Shown here: positions 51,847 to 61,074 of the stretch, one piece after another | Numbering within the stretch: the first letter of the stretch is position 1 | Layout: every line of letters starts with the position of its first letter | Assembly (NCBI RefSeq): GCF_019966515.1 | Contig: NZ_JAIMIB010000003.1 | Coordinates: 310,001 to 374,000 of the forward strand | Origin: Roseovarius aestuarii | GTDB lineage: Bacteria; Pseudomonadota; Alphaproteobacteria; Rhodobacterales; Rhodobacteraceae | Length of the DNA: 64,000 nt | Direction of reading: 5' to 3' | Program-made: the position numbers and the translations under genes | Notes under the pieces: model-generated | The model's database searches: none | What the model was told of the DNA's origin: nothing | Seen by the model: only the letters and a program-made list of their open reading frames with translations

Positions 51847-52128
51847 GCCTCGGCCTCCTTTGCCGGTTACGCCAATGCCGCGCAGATTAGGCGCAACGGT
51901 TCAAATCACTAACGCCCCCGTGGGCGCAACGCGCTGACGGAGGTCGATCCCGGGGAAACCCCCATGGGACCGGAAGCTTTGACAGACTCCCGGAATGTTG
52001 TCCGCCGTTTAGGCCTGTCATATGCGTAAGTCAAGCAGAGGCTCGGCTTTGCGGCCTTTGGTGCAGCGCCATAAGCGCCTTGGAAAAAATGAAAGCTGTT
52101 TGGCAAGAACAGCGAAGCATGGCCCCAA
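51847..52128. other. Intergenic region upstream of ffh
   Basis: 282 bp with the ffh promoter region. A short hairpin CGCCC-CCGT-GGGCG near 51911-51924 lies 65 bp before the ffh start on its leader. I found neither a 4.5S RNA-like GGTCAGGTCCGGAAGG core nor a supported gene. Confidence 0.4.
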
Positions 52129-52665
52129 TTAGGTCAAGTCGGTTGCGCTTGCTAGATCGTTGGTGTCGCGTAAAGCCTTCAGCCATTCATTGACTGCGCC
52201 GGTAACGGTGGCTGCGCCCGTGCCGCTCGACAAGACCGCTGTCACAGGCTTGGTCACTGTGCCGTCGGTGCCCGATTTGTTGCGGATGACAAAGACCGGG
52301 CGCGACAGGGTTTGACCGGAGTTGACGCCATTGCGGCTGTTGCTGCGGCCAGTTTCGGTTTCCGCGCGGATCACGTCTGCAAGCGGGAATACCCTTTCAG
52401 TGTAGCGGAACATCGTTCTGCTGCGCAGGGTCAGGGTCTGTGCCCGGGCATCGAGAATGAGTTGCAGGCGCTCCACGAACACGCCCATTGCGCCGACGCC
52501 CATCCCGCCGCCAACGAACACAAAGATCAAACCGGCCCAGTGCTGGGTGAGCGTCAACAATCCGATCGCAACGAAGGTGAGCGTGAAAAACAGCAGCATG
52601 ATGGCAAGGAACCAGGGCGTTTCACCGACGATCAGCAATTCGGGCGTATTGTGTTTGATCTTCAT
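52129..52665 (-). CDS. Hypothetical membrane protein
   Basis: 178 residues. Two adjacent hydrophobic helices (about 17-37 and 43-66) are followed by a soluble part with ILDARAQTLTLRSRTMFRYTERVFPLADV, which looks like a small PH-like beta domain. No family name can be given with confidence. It is divergent from the LysR gene at 52764. Confidence 0.6.
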   Translation of the reverse strand: MKIKHNTPELLIVGETPWFLAIMLLFFTLTFVAIGLLTLTQHWAGLIFVFVGGGMGVGAMGVFVERLQLILDARAQTLTLRSRTMFRYTERVFPLADVIRAETETGRSNSRNGVNSGQTLSRPVFVIRNKSGTDGTVTKPVTAVLSSGTGAATVTGAVNEWLKALRDTNDLASATDLT

Positions 52666-52763
52666 GGCCGCAGGTTATGCGCGGCGCTTGCGGAATTCAC
52701 CTTGCGTTTGCGAACGAACAGGCAAATATTCGCGGCGATTGTTAACTGTTGCACAGATGAGAC

Positions 52764-53645
52764 ATGGATAACTGGGACGAGATCAGAACTGCCTATAATG
52801 TTGCAAGGATCGGAACCGTCAGCGGGGCGGCCGAGATGCTGGGCGTGCACCATGCCACGGTCATACGGCATATTGATGCGCTTGAAGAGCGATTGGGCGT
52901 GCGCCTGTTTCAGCGCCATGCACGCGGCTATACACCAACCGAGGCGGGTGAGGACCTGCTGCGCGTGGCGCAGGCGACGGATGACCAGTTCAGCCAGCTT
53001 GCCGGGCGGATCAAGGGGCAGGGGGACGCGGTATCGGGCGAATTGGTGATCACCTCGTTGGGTGGGCTGAGCTATCTGCTGGTGCCGGTGATCGCGGAAT
53101 TTCAACGTGAATATCCTGACCTGATTGTCCGTTATCTGACAGGGGACCGTCTGTTTCGGTTGGAATATGGCGAGGCGCATGTCGCAGTGCGCGCCGGGTC
53201 AGTGCCGGATCAGCCAGATAACGTCGTGCAGACCTTCATCCAGCAAAAGATCGCGCTCTATGCCAGCGAAAACTATATTTCGCGGCGCGGTGCACCAACG
53301 GGGCCGGCGGATTATGCCAATCACTGCTTTGTCGGCTCGGATGATCAGAAATCACGGGCGCCGTTCAACAAATGGCTGCGCGAGAATGTACCGGCAGATC
53401 GTATTGTCTTTCGCAGCGGTGACGTGCATGCCCTGCGCCGGGCAGTGCAAGAGGGCATCGGCATTGGTTTCATGGCCCAGCTGCATGCAGCCGAATTGGG
53501 GGGGCTGGTTGAAATTCATCCGCCGTTGGATATCTGGTTGTCGCCGCTCTGGCTGGTGACCCATATGGATCTGCATCGGACCACCAAAGTTCAGGCGTTT
53601 CTGTCTTTTCTCAAAGAGCGTGCGAAAGGCTGGGAAAGCGCATGA
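52764..53645 (+). CDS. LysR-family regulator
   Basis: 293 residues. HTH in TVSGAAEMLGVHHATVIRHIDALEERLG, effector domain from about 90. The sequence VRLFQRHARGYTPTEAGEDLL is the usual wing. The stop overlaps the EamA transporter start by 4 bp (ATGA), so it may regulate that transporter within the same operon. Confidence 0.9.
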   Translation: MDNWDEIRTAYNVARIGTVSGAAEMLGVHHATVIRHIDALEERLGVRLFQRHARGYTPTEAGEDLLRVAQATDDQFSQLAGRIKGQGDAVSGELVITSLGGLSYLLVPVIAEFQREYPDLIVRYLTGDRLFRLEYGEAHVAVRAGSVPDQPDNVVQTFIQQKIALYASENYISRRGAPTGPADYANHCFVGSDDQKSRAPFNKWLRENVPADRIVFRSGDVHALRRAVQEGIGIGFMAQLHAAELGGLVEIHPPLDIWLSPLWLVTHMDLHRTTKVQAFLSFLKERAKGWESA

Positions 53646-54544
53646 CCGAGGGGTCGCGCGGCCACCTGGCGATGCTGTGCTTTTCCGGACTGATCGCCGG
53701 ATCGTTCGCGCTTGGGTCGATGGCCGCGCCGCATATCGCGCCGACGGCGCTGAACGCGGTGCGCTTCATCCTGGCCTCGGTACTGGTCGGGGCGGTGGCC
53801 CTGGGCACGACGGGCATCTCGCGCGCAGCGCTTGCCGCGCCTTGGCGCTATTTGCTGATGGGCGCGTCGATGGGGATCTATTTCGTGCTGATGTTCGAGG
53901 GGTTGAAAACCGCGCCGCCGGTTTCCGCCTCGGCGGTGTTCACGCTTACGCCGATCATGTCGGGCCTGTTTGGCTACTGGCTATTGCGTCAGATCACCAC
54001 TCGGCGCATGGCACTTGCGCTGGCCGTAGGTGGTGCGGGCGCGCTCTGGGTCATCTTTCGTGCCGATTGGCAGGCCTTTCTGAGCTTCGAGGTCGGTCGG
54101 GGCGAGATGATCTATTTCGTGGGATGCGTGGCGCACGCGTTCTACACACCGCTGGTGCGCAAGCTGAACCGGGGTGAGCCGCCGGTGGTATTTTCGCTGG
54201 GGGCGATGGTGGGTGCGGCGGCGCTGATCACGCTGGCGGGGTGGCGCGATATCATGGTCACGGACTGGGTGGCGCTGCCTGGCATTGTCTGGATCACGAT
54301 CGTTTATACCGCGGTTTTTGCCACGGCGGCGACGTTCGTTTTGCTGCAATATGCGTCGCTCAGACTGCCGAGCGCCAAGGTAATGGCCTATACTTATCTG
54401 ACCCCAAGCTGGGTGATCCTGTGGCAATTCATGTTGGGCCACGGCGCGCCAGGGCTGTTGATATTCGGCGGTATTGCGCTGACTATGTTGGCGCTTTGGC
54501 TGCTTTTGCGAGATGATGATGTTACCCGCCCCGTGAAAAAATAA
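53642..54544 (+). CDS. EamA/DMT-family transporter
   Basis: 300 residues with ten hydrophobic helices arranged as two EamA repeats (GLKTAPPVSASAVFTLTPIM in the first, YASLRLPSAKVMAYTYLTPSW in the second). Drug/metabolite transporter superfamily, probable exporter of a small metabolite. Coupled to the LysR gene. Confidence 0.9.
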   Translation: MTEGSRGHLAMLCFSGLIAGSFALGSMAAPHIAPTALNAVRFILASVLVGAVALGTTGISRAALAAPWRYLLMGASMGIYFVLMFEGLKTAPPVSASAVFTLTPIMSGLFGYWLLRQITTRRMALALAVGGAGALWVIFRADWQAFLSFEVGRGEMIYFVGCVAHAFYTPLVRKLNRGEPPVVFSLGAMVGAAALITLAGWRDIMVTDWVALPGIVWITIVYTAVFATAATFVLLQYASLRLPSAKVMAYTYLTPSWVILWQFMLGHGAPGLLIFGGIALTMLALWLLLRDDDVTRPVKK

Positions 54545-54605
54545 TGGAACCTCATGACGTTTCAGGACGTTGAGTCGTACAATAACTCAAGAAGTGGGAC
54601 ATGTT

Positions 54606-54674
54606 ATGCGCAATATTATCTACCTCGTCGGTCTGGTCGTAATCGTTTTGGCGATCGTTCAGTTCGTCCTGTAA
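54606..54674 (+). CDS. 22-residue hydrophobic peptide
   Basis: The ATG frame reads MRNIIYLVGLVVIVLAIVQF plus two residues: a basic N-terminus and one transmembrane helix. I recall similar mini-proteins in other Rhodobacteraceae. A hairpin lies 80 bp downstream (54755-54774). The ribosome site is weak (GTGGGA). Confidence 0.55.
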   Translation: MRNIIYLVGLVVIVLAIVQFVL

Positions 54675-54754
54675 CGAACGACACCTTGCAGCCTTCGGGA
54701 GCAGATCGGGACTGGCCTGATCTATCATCCTGAGCGAAGTCTTTATCAGATGAG

Positions 54755-54774
54755 AGCCCGGCAGCGGCCGGGCT
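54755..54774 (+). terminator. GC-rich hairpin terminator
   Basis: AGCCCGGC (54755-54762), loop AGCG, GCCGGGCT (54767-54774), followed by TT then GACG. A stable stem with a short T-run, in place to end the 22-residue gene's transcript. Confidence 0.6.
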
Positions 54775-54890
54775 TTGACGTGTTTGCATTCGACTTTGCG
54801 CGCCTTGGGGGAAATATCAAGAATTATTCCCGCTATGGATGCGCGCCCCCAGCCTGTAGAAGCAAGGCGCTGTTCCAAGGGGGGAATCGG

Positions 54891-54956
54891 ATGCTCAGTA
54901 TCGAAAGCGCTGTTCTTGTTGTGGCCCTGGGGTTGTTGTTTCTAGGTGTCGTCTGA
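54891..54956 (+). CDS. 21-residue hydrophobic peptide (tentative)
   Basis: MLSIESAVLVVALGLLFLGV plus one residue, a single helix. A strong AAGGGGGGAA ribosome site lies five bases ahead. The last 15 bp overlap the convergent ArsR gene. Support is the ribosome site and composition only. Confidence 0.4.
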   Translation: MLSIESAVLVVALGLLFLGVV

Positions 54957-55283
54957 GCTGTCCGAAAGATGTTCGACCACCAAAAACCGCTCGAACGCCT
55001 CCAGATTGACCGGCTCAAACTGACCAAAGCCCTGCATCCAGACGCTGGCATCCTTCATCGCGTCGGGTTCAAGCTTGCACCATTTTACCCGCCCGCGCCG
55101 TTCCTGACTTATCAGGCCGGCGCGGCTCAGGATGTTGAGATGTTTGGAGATTGCCGCGAGCGACATCTCGAACGGTTCGGCGACATCGGTCACAGCCATG
55201 TCATCTTCCAGCAGCATCGACAGGATCGCGCGGCGGGTGGGATCGGCCAGGGCGGCGAAAACGGTGTCGAGCGGACTGGGCAT
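54942..55283 (-). CDS. ArsR-family regulator (SmtB/ArsR type)
   Basis: 113 residues of normal ArsR length. Winged helix with FAALADPTRRAILSMLLEDD, PFEMSLAAISKHLNILSRAGL and RRGRVKWCKLEP. No ArsR-type CxC metal site; one Cys in the wing. Proteins like this are often paired with SRPBCC (AHSA1) genes, which is not the case here. Target unknown. Confidence 0.9.
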   Translation of the reverse strand: MPSPLDTVFAALADPTRRAILSMLLEDDMAVTDVAEPFEMSLAAISKHLNILSRAGLISQERRGRVKWCKLEPDAMKDASVWMQGFGQFEPVNLEAFERFLVVEHLSDSSDDT

Positions 55284-55460
55284 GACCCCCGTGGTACGTG
55301 TAATGTAAAGCTCAGGTCAATTCCTGAAATGACCGGCGACTTCACCGATTGGGTCTTCGGGCGCCCGTTGCCGGTCTGATCCGTCGCTTGTTCTGTCACA
55401 ATGCGTCAGTGCCAGCCTTGTCCGACACAATGTCACATAAGTGGGAAAACCAGACCCTTC

Positions 55461-55474
55461 TTGATACAGAACAA
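55461..55474. promoter_or_regulatory. Candidate Fnr/FnrL box upstream of usp
   Basis: TTGATACAGAACAA matches the TTGAT-N4-ATCAA Fnr consensus at nine of ten fixed positions. It lies 62-75 bp upstream of the universal stress protein start, a sensible activator distance. Oxygen-responsive control is inferred. Confidence 0.5.
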
Positions 55475-55535
55475 AGTTGGATCCGACCGTTCAACTTACC
55501 TTTGTCGCCACATCTGTATTTGAGGAGGCGACGAC

Positions 55536-55952
55536 ATGTTCACACATATTATGGTGCCTTATAATATGGCCGACCGCGAAAAATGCGCGAAATCCATCAA
55601 GGTTGCGGGCGACCTTGCACGCCGCCATGACGCCCGGATGACGCTTGTCAGCGTTGCCGGCGGCATCAACGGGATGGTGTCGCATTCGGTAGACGAGATG
55701 GAGCGACTTCTGTCGGCCTATGCCGCTCAAGTTGGGGTGGCGGAACGTGTTGAGGTTGATAGCCGCTTTTACGATGTACCTGATCCGTCCGTCGAGGTGG
55801 ACAGAGTGCTGATCAAGGCCATTGGCGATACCGGTGCAGATCTTGTGGTAATGGCATCACATCACCCGGGCTGGGTAGAATATCTGGTCAATTCCCACGG
55901 AGGGCGGGTTGCGTCACATGCGCAGGTGTCGGTCTTTGTGGTACGTGATTAG
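55536..55952 (+). CDS. Universal stress protein (UspA family)
   Basis: 138 residues, single Usp domain, start seven bases after GGAGG. N-terminal MFTHIMVPYNMADREKCAKS and C-terminal DLVVMASHHPGWVEYLVNSH with VSVFVVRD fit the fold. The ATP-binding G-x2-G-x9-G-S pattern is degenerate, so it may belong to the non-ATP-binding group. A candidate Fnr box upstream suggests induction at low oxygen. Confidence 0.88.
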   Translation: MFTHIMVPYNMADREKCAKSIKVAGDLARRHDARMTLVSVAGGINGMVSHSVDEMERLLSAYAAQVGVAERVEVDSRFYDVPDPSVEVDRVLIKAIGDTGADLVVMASHHPGWVEYLVNSHGGRVASHAQVSVFVVRD

Positions 55953-56001
55953 AGCCTTTTAATGTCAGACGGAACCAATCCCGTCAGTGGAGTGTTTCCG
56001 G

Positions 56002-56895
56002 CTAGCCAGGATTCACTCGAGGCGCAATAGGCCGACCGGTATGCGGTCCGACCACAGCCTGTGTGGCAACCGAAACAAGGACGATTGCACCACCGATCAT
56101 CTCGGGCGGGGTCATTGCCTCGTGCACGACAAGCCAGACCCAGACGGGCCCCAGCACGCTTTCGAGCAAGACCAGCAGGCTGACCTCGGCTGCGGGCACA
56201 TAGGGCGTGCCCCAGGTGACAAAGGCAATGCCGATCCCGATGGTAAAGCCGCCCATGAACAGACAAAGCCAGAAGTCGTAGGCCGAGACCTGAAGCCCCA
56301 CACCGATGATCAGCGAGCAACATAAGCCGATGACCAGACAAAAGGCACCACCCAGAAATGTACCGCCCAGCACGTCGGGTTTGCGCGAGCGTCGCGCCAG
56401 TGTCAGCATCAGGGCAAAGCTCAACGCAGAGATGAAGGCGAAGAGGTTGCCGGTGGTACGCCCCAAATCGATGCCGCCCTGCACCATGACGCCGACGCCC
56501 AGTACGGCCAGCGCCATGGCCGCCAAAGTTACCTTGCTTGGCCGCTCATTAATCCAGACCCAGGCAAGGATCGCGGCGCAGAGCGGCGAGATCGACAGAA
56601 TGAAGAGCGCCGAGGCCACCGAGGTGTTCAGCATCGCAAACACATAGGCCGTGAAGGCGACTGACAGGGCCATCCCCATAAATAGATCGTTGCGATCAAG
56701 ACTGGTCAGAAACTTCAGAGGAGAGACCTTGCGGCGCAAACAGGCTACCAGCGCCACCATCCCCGCGAGCGAGATCGACCGATAGGCAAGGATCTGAAAG
56801 CCATCGGCACCGTCGATAAGTCGCATTAACAGGCCCACGAAACTCATGAACGTGGCCCCTAGCAGAATGATTGCCGTCGCGTGTGTCCTTGTCAT
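56002..56895 (-). CDS. EamA/DMT-family transporter
   Basis: 297 residues from the ATG at 56895 (MTRTHATAIILLGATFMSFV). Ten hydrophobic helices in two EamA repeats, ending with EVSLLVLLESVLGPVWVWLV. A single gene, convergent with usp. Substrate unknown; not closely similar to the other EamA protein in the window. Confidence 0.9.
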   Translation of the reverse strand: MTRTHATAIILLGATFMSFVGLLMRLIDGADGFQILAYRSISLAGMVALVACLRRKVSPLKFLTSLDRNDLFMGMALSVAFTAYVFAMLNTSVASALFILSISPLCAAILAWVWINERPSKVTLAAMALAVLGVGVMVQGGIDLGRTTGNLFAFISALSFALMLTLARRSRKPDVLGGTFLGGAFCLVIGLCCSLIIGVGLQVSAYDFWLCLFMGGFTIGIGIAFVTWGTPYVPAAEVSLLVLLESVLGPVWVWLVVHEAMTPPEMIGGAIVLVSVATQAVVGPHTGRPIAPRVNPG

Positions 56896-57150
56896 GTTCT
56901 GGCCCGTTCGTTGATCGGATCGGCTTATCGGCATTGGCTGCCACCTGTCCACAAAATATTATCGGGGGCACGAACCGGACAGCAACGCCCTGTCTCGCGA
57001 TAAGAAAGATCAACCAAATGGTTGAATATCGTATTTGCGGCCAAAACGACCGCTGGCGCGCTCAGAGGCCATTTTCATGCAAGCGCACGTTCCAATATTA
57101 TTGTTTATTATCAGTAATTTAAATGCATAAATCGCGTTTCTCACGCCTGC

Positions 57151-57179
57151 TTGACTCATTGCATCCTCCCGCATAGCAA
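57151..57179 (+). promoter_or_regulatory. Possible promoter of the F0 ATP synthase operon
   Basis: TTGACT (57151-57156), 17-bp spacer, TAGCAA (57174-57179), about 30 bp before the atpI start. The -35 is good, the -10 weak. Confidence 0.3.
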
Positions 57180-57209
57180 AGGGCAACCGTTTCCAGGGGG
57201 TAAATCCGC

Positions 57210-57554
57210 GTGACAGAGCCGGACCAAAGCGAGCGTTTGGCGCAGCTTGAGGCCAGGATCGACGCGCTGAAGGCGAAGGATGCGCCGAAGCCCCATCAGG
57301 AAACGCACTATTCCCAGGCCCATCTGGCCTGGCGCATGGTGATCGAACTTGTGGTCGGTCTGTTGATCGGCTTCGGCATGGGGTACGGGCTGGACAGCCT
57401 GTTCGGGACGCTCCCGATCTTCCTCGTGATTTTTACATTGCTGGGTCTCGCTGCGGGCATCAAGACGATGATGCGCAGCGCACAGGAAATCCAGCAGAAG
57501 ACAGTGACGACACCCGACGAGGGTGCTGACGAGAGGGAAAAAGATGGCGACTGA
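57210..57554 (+). CDS. atpI: ATP synthase protein I (AtpI)
   Basis: 114 residues from a GTG start. A charged N-terminus is followed by two membrane helices around [19 protein letters not shown] and [16 protein letters not shown]. It assists assembly of the c-ring. Overlaps atpB by 11 bp; first gene of the F0 operon. Confidence 0.88.
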   Translation: MTEPDQSERLAQLEARIDALKAKDAPKPHQETHYSQAHLAWRMVIELVVGLLIGFGMGYGLDSLFGTLPIFLVIFTLLGLAAGIKTMMRSAQEIQQKTVTTPDEGADEREKDGD

Positions 57555-58317
57555 ATCGGAAAAAGGCACAGAGCTGGTTTTCCACCCGATGGATCAGTTC
57601 ATCGTCAAGCCGCTGTTTGGTGACGGCGCGGTCGGTCTTTTCACCGTTACCAATGTGACGCTTTGGATGGCGATTACCGTTCTGTGCATCGTGGCACTTC
57701 TGGTGCTGGGGACCTCGGGCCGCTCGGTTGTTCCAAGCCGCATCCAGTCGATCGCCGAGCTGTGCTATGGCTTCATCCGCAAGATGGTTGAGGACGTCGC
57801 GAGCAAAGAAGCGTTGCCCTATTTCCCCTATATCATGACGCTGTTTATCTTCATCGTCTTCTCGAATTTCCTGGGCCTTTTGCCTGGCGCCTTCACCACC
57901 ACCAGCCACATCGCCGTGACAGCGGTTATGGCGATGGCGGTATTCCTTGCCGTGACCATCCTGGGTTTCGTCAAGAACGGTATGGGGTTCCTGAGCCTTT
58001 TCTGGATCAGCGCTGCGCCGCTCCCCTTGCGGCCCATCCTGGCACTGATCGAGGTGATCTCTTATTTCGTGCGTCCGGTCAGCCACTCCATCCGTCTGGC
58101 TGGTAACATGATGGCCGGCCACGCGGTGATCAAGGTTTTCGCGGCCTTCGCGCCGATGATCCTGATTGGCTGGATCGGCATTCTGGTCACGCCGCTCAGC
58201 ATCATCGCAATCACCGCGATCTATGCTCTCGAAGTGCTGGTGGCCTTCATTCAGGCCTATGTCTTCACGATCCTGACCTGCGTGTATCTGAAGGATGCCC
58301 TGCATCCCCACCACTAG
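57544..58317 (+). CDS. atpB: F0F1 ATP synthase subunit a
   Basis: 257 residues from the ATG at 57544. Five or six helices; the essential proton-path Arg is in [20 protein letters not shown]. Partner of the c-ring in proton flow. Confidence 0.96.
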   Translation: MATESEKGTELVFHPMDQFIVKPLFGDGAVGLFTVTNVTLWMAITVLCIVALLVLGTSGRSVVPSRIQSIAELCYGFIRKMVEDVASKEALPYFPYIMTLFIFIVFSNFLGLLPGAFTTTSHIAVTAVMAMAVFLAVTILGFVKNGMGFLSLFWISAAPLPLRPILALIEVISYFVRPVSHSIRLAGNMMAGHAVIKVFAAFAPMILIGWIGILVTPLSIIAITAIYALEVLVAFIQAYVFTILTCVYLKDALHPHH

Positions 58318-58401
58318 GGACGAAATGAAACGACTGGTGCGCAAGATTGCGCGCCACCCGAACAACAAGAACAACTCAATTCCATCGTAAGGAGAAATCA
58401 A

Positions 58402-58638
58402 ATGGAAGGTGACGTCGTACAAATGGGTGCATACATCGGTGCTGGTCTGGCCTGTACAGGTATGGGCGGTGCTGCTGTTGGTGTGGGCCACGTTGTTGGT
58501 AACTTCCTGTCGGGCGCCCTGCGCAACCCTTCGGCAGCCGGTGGCCAGACTGCAACCATGTTCATCGGTATCGCGTTCTCGGAAGCGCTGGGGATCTTCT
58601 CGTTCCTCGTTGCACTTCTGCTGATGTTCGCCGTCTAA
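58402..58638 (+). CDS. atpE: F0F1 ATP synthase subunit c
   Basis: 78 residues, two-helix hairpin with the RNP loop (41-43) and the proton-binding Glu61 in [13 protein letters not shown]. Strong AAGGAG ribosome site, as expected for a subunit needed in many copies. No sodium-binding pattern is evident, so proton-coupled. Confidence 0.97.
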   Translation: MEGDVVQMGAYIGAGLACTGMGGAAVGVGHVVGNFLSGALRNPSAAGGQTATMFIGIAFSEALGIFSFLVALLLMFAV

Positions 58639-58728
58639 GCTTACGGAACCTGATCCTTACGGCCGGGGCGGCGGGGTTGACCCGTCCCCCGGTGTAAACG
58701 GTAAGTTTCCCTAAGAAAGGACGACGAC

Positions 58729-59274
58729 ATGGCAACTGAAACGCACGATACAGCCAGCGCATGCGTCGACTCGTTCGGCGGCGCCATTGGCATGCCGCAG
58801 CTATGCGGCGAGTGGTTTGGCAACCAGATCTTCTGGCTTCTGGTCACGCTGGTCGTGATCTTCTTTGTCCTGTCGCGCATTGCCCTGCCGCGCATTGCGT
58901 CGATCCTGGCAGAGCGTCAGGGGTCGATTACAAACGATCTTGCGGCTGCCGAAGACCTGAAGGCCAAGGCCGTCGAGGCCGAAGAAGCCTATAACAAGGC
59001 GTTGGCCGATGCCCGTGCCGAGGCACAGAATATTGTCGCCCAGGCCAAGGCCGACATTCAGGGCGAGCTGGACGAGGCGATCGCCAAGGCCGATGCCGAG
59101 ATTGCTGCGAAATCCGCCGAAAGCGAAAAAGCCATTGCCGAGATCCGCGCCTCCGCGCTGGATAGCGTCAAGGTTGTCGCCAAGGACACCGCCAAGGAAG
59201 TCGTTTCCATGATGGGTGGTAAAGCTGACGCGAAAAGCGTGACCGCAGCGGTCACTGCACGGATGAAGGGGTAG
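58729..59274 (+). CDS. atpF': F0F1 ATP synthase subunit b'
   Basis: 181 residues. One membrane helix ([20 protein letters not shown], about 30-52) and a long Ala/Glu/Lys coiled coil form the peripheral stalk. Photosynthetic-type b' subunit typical of Rhodobacterales. Four bases before atpF. Confidence 0.93.
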   Translation: MATETHDTASACVDSFGGAIGMPQLCGEWFGNQIFWLLVTLVVIFFVLSRIALPRIASILAERQGSITNDLAAAEDLKAKAVEAEEAYNKALADARAEAQNIVAQAKADIQGELDEAIAKADAEIAAKSAESEKAIAEIRASALDSVKVVAKDTAKEVVSMMGGKADAKSVTAAVTARMKG

Positions 59275-59278
59275 GGAT

Positions 59279-59839
59279 ATGCGCACAACTATTGCAACTC
59301 TTATTGCTCTGACCACTGCCAGCCCGGCGCTGGCGGCTTCGGGTCCGTTCCTGTCACTGAGCAACACCAATTTCGTGGTGCTGGTGTCCTTTCTGCTGTT
59401 TGTCGCCGTACTGGTCTATCTTAAAGTGCCGTCGCTTCTGGGTGGTATGCTGGACAAGCGCGCCGAGGGTATCAAATCCGAACTGGATGAGGCCCGTGCC
59501 CTGCGTGAAGAGGCCCAGACACTGCTTGCTGGATATGAGCGTAAGCACAAAGAGGTGCAGGATCAGGCCGACCGTATTGTTGCTCACGCCCGCGAAGAGG
59601 CGAAGGTTGCGGCGGAGCAGGCCAAGGAAGATCTGAAGACCTCGATCGCGCGCCGTCTGGCTGCCGCTGACGAACAGATCGCCTCGGCTCAGGCCTCCGC
59701 CATGAAAGAGGTGAAGGATCGCGCGGTCATGATCGCGATTGGTGCCGCAAAGGATGTCATCGCCAAGCAGATGACTGCCGCCGATGCCAACAAGCTGATC
59801 GAAAGTGCCATCGAAGACGTGGACGCCAAGCTGCACTGA
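59279..59839 (+). CDS. atpF: F0F1 ATP synthase subunit b
   Basis: 186 residues. N-terminal signal-like segment, a membrane helix ([20 protein letters not shown]) and a long coiled coil. It dimerises with b' as the peripheral stalk. Last gene of the operon; F1 genes lie elsewhere. Confidence 0.94.
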   Translation: MRTTIATLIALTTASPALAASGPFLSLSNTNFVVLVSFLLFVAVLVYLKVPSLLGGMLDKRAEGIKSELDEARALREEAQTLLAGYERKHKEVQDQADRIVAHAREEAKVAAEQAKEDLKTSIARRLAAADEQIASAQASAMKEVKDRAVMIAIGAAKDVIAKQMTAADANKLIESAIEDVDAKLH

Positions 59840-59864
59840 CCACACGCGTGGGGTTCACATCCTA

Positions 59865-59906
59865 CGAAATAACCCCGGGCTGAGATGCCCGGGGTTATTT
59901 CGTTTT
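59865..59906 (+). terminator. Strong Rho-independent terminator of the atp operon
   Basis: A perfect 16-bp stem, CGAAATAACCCCGGGC (59865-59880) and its complement (59887-59902), with a 6-base loop and TTTT after it. It ends the F0 operon and can also serve the convergent mcl1 gene. Confidence 0.92.
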
Positions 59907-59938
59907 AGTGCCAACTAGTTGTGATCGGTCGTTGCCGG

Positions 59939-60895
59939 TCAGCCTGCGATCATCTCGGCTTGTTTCACGATCACTTCTGCCTGCTTGATCGAGGCGATAT
60001 CCACGAGGCGACCCTTGTAGACGGTCGCGCCTTCGCCATTGGCCTTGGCGTTTTCCATCGCCTCAAGGATTTCGCGCGCTTCCTGGACAGCTTCGTCGGA
60101 GGGGGTGAAAACCTCGTTGGCGAGGGCGATCTGCTTGGGGTGGATTGCCCATTTACCGACCATGCCCAGCGTCGCGACCCGGCGCGCCTGTGCGCGGAAG
60201 CCGTCATCATCGCCGAAATCACCAAACGGCCCGTCGACCGGCAACAGTCCGTGTGTCCGGCAGGCTGCCACGATCTTGGCCGTTGCCCAGTGCCACGGAT
60301 CGGGCCAATAGCTGTTGCCCTCATGTAGCATGTAATAGTTCGCCTGTGTGCCCCCGATACCGGTTGTGGCCATGCCCATCGATGCGGCGAAATCCGCAGC
60401 GCCAAGGCTCAGCGCCTGCATGCGCGGACTGGCGGCGGCGATCTCTTCGACATGGCAGATGCCTGCCGAGGTTTCGATGATCGCTTCAAAGCTGATCTTC
60501 TTTTGACGACCCTTCGCGGTTTCCAACGATGTAACAAGCGCATCAACCGCATAGATATCGGCTGCGCATCCTGCTTTCGGGATCATGATCTGATCCAGCC
60601 GGTCACCTGCTTGTTCCAGCAGATCGACAACATCCTTGTACCACCAGCCGGTATCCAGCCCGTTGATCCGTACGCTGAGGTACTTGTTGCCCCAATCGAC
60701 CGAGTTGATTGCCTCGATCGTCTGCGCCCGTGCCAGATCCTTGTCGGTGGGGGCGACCGAATCTTCCAGGTCGATATTGATCACATCCGCCGCTGAGCCC
60801 GCCATTTTCTCAAACAGTTTCGCGTTCGAGCCTGGGCCGAACAGTTGACACCGGTTCGGGCGGGCAGGGGCGGGAGGTTGCAGGCGAAAGCTCAT
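59939..60895 (-). CDS. mcl1: L-malyl-CoA / beta-methylmalyl-CoA lyase
   Basis: 318 residues from the ATG at 60895 (MSFRLQPPAPARPNRCQLFG), the same length as Rhodobacter Mcl1. HpcH/HpaI-type barrel with VINIDLEDSVAPTDKDLARA (metal-binding Glu/Asp), ISFEAIIETSAGICHVEEIA and GKWAIHPKQIALANEVF. It cleaves malyl-CoA and beta-methylmalyl-CoA in the ethylmalonyl-CoA pathway for acetyl-CoA assimilation, which fits acetyl-CoA made by Xsc and Pta. Confidence 0.93.
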   Translation of the reverse strand: MSFRLQPPAPARPNRCQLFGPGSNAKLFEKMAGSAADVINIDLEDSVAPTDKDLARAQTIEAINSVDWGNKYLSVRINGLDTGWWYKDVVDLLEQAGDRLDQIMIPKAGCAADIYAVDALVTSLETAKGRQKKISFEAIIETSAGICHVEEIAAASPRMQALSLGAADFAASMGMATTGIGGTQANYYMLHEGNSYWPDPWHWATAKIVAACRTHGLLPVDGPFGDFGDDDGFRAQARRVATLGMVGKWAIHPKQIALANEVFTPSDEAVQEAREILEAMENAKANGEGATVYKGRLVDIASIKQAEVIVKQAEMIAG

Positions 60896-61074
60896 GGAGG
60901 TCGGTCCCTTCGGTAACCAAATTGCGTTTGATTTCGTGCAACCGGTATTAAATTGCGCGGCTGCCTGCAAGGCGATTTCCTGCGACATCATCGCCTGGAT
61001 GCGACTCCTCTGTCGCAAACAAGGGCGATGGCTCATGCGGCACCTGTAACGCTTCGTTAAAGACAGGAGAGCAC

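Noticed and set aside
51847..52128. 4.5S (SRP) RNA gene near ffh
   Set aside because: The conserved GGTCAGGTCCGGAAGG core is not present in the gap.
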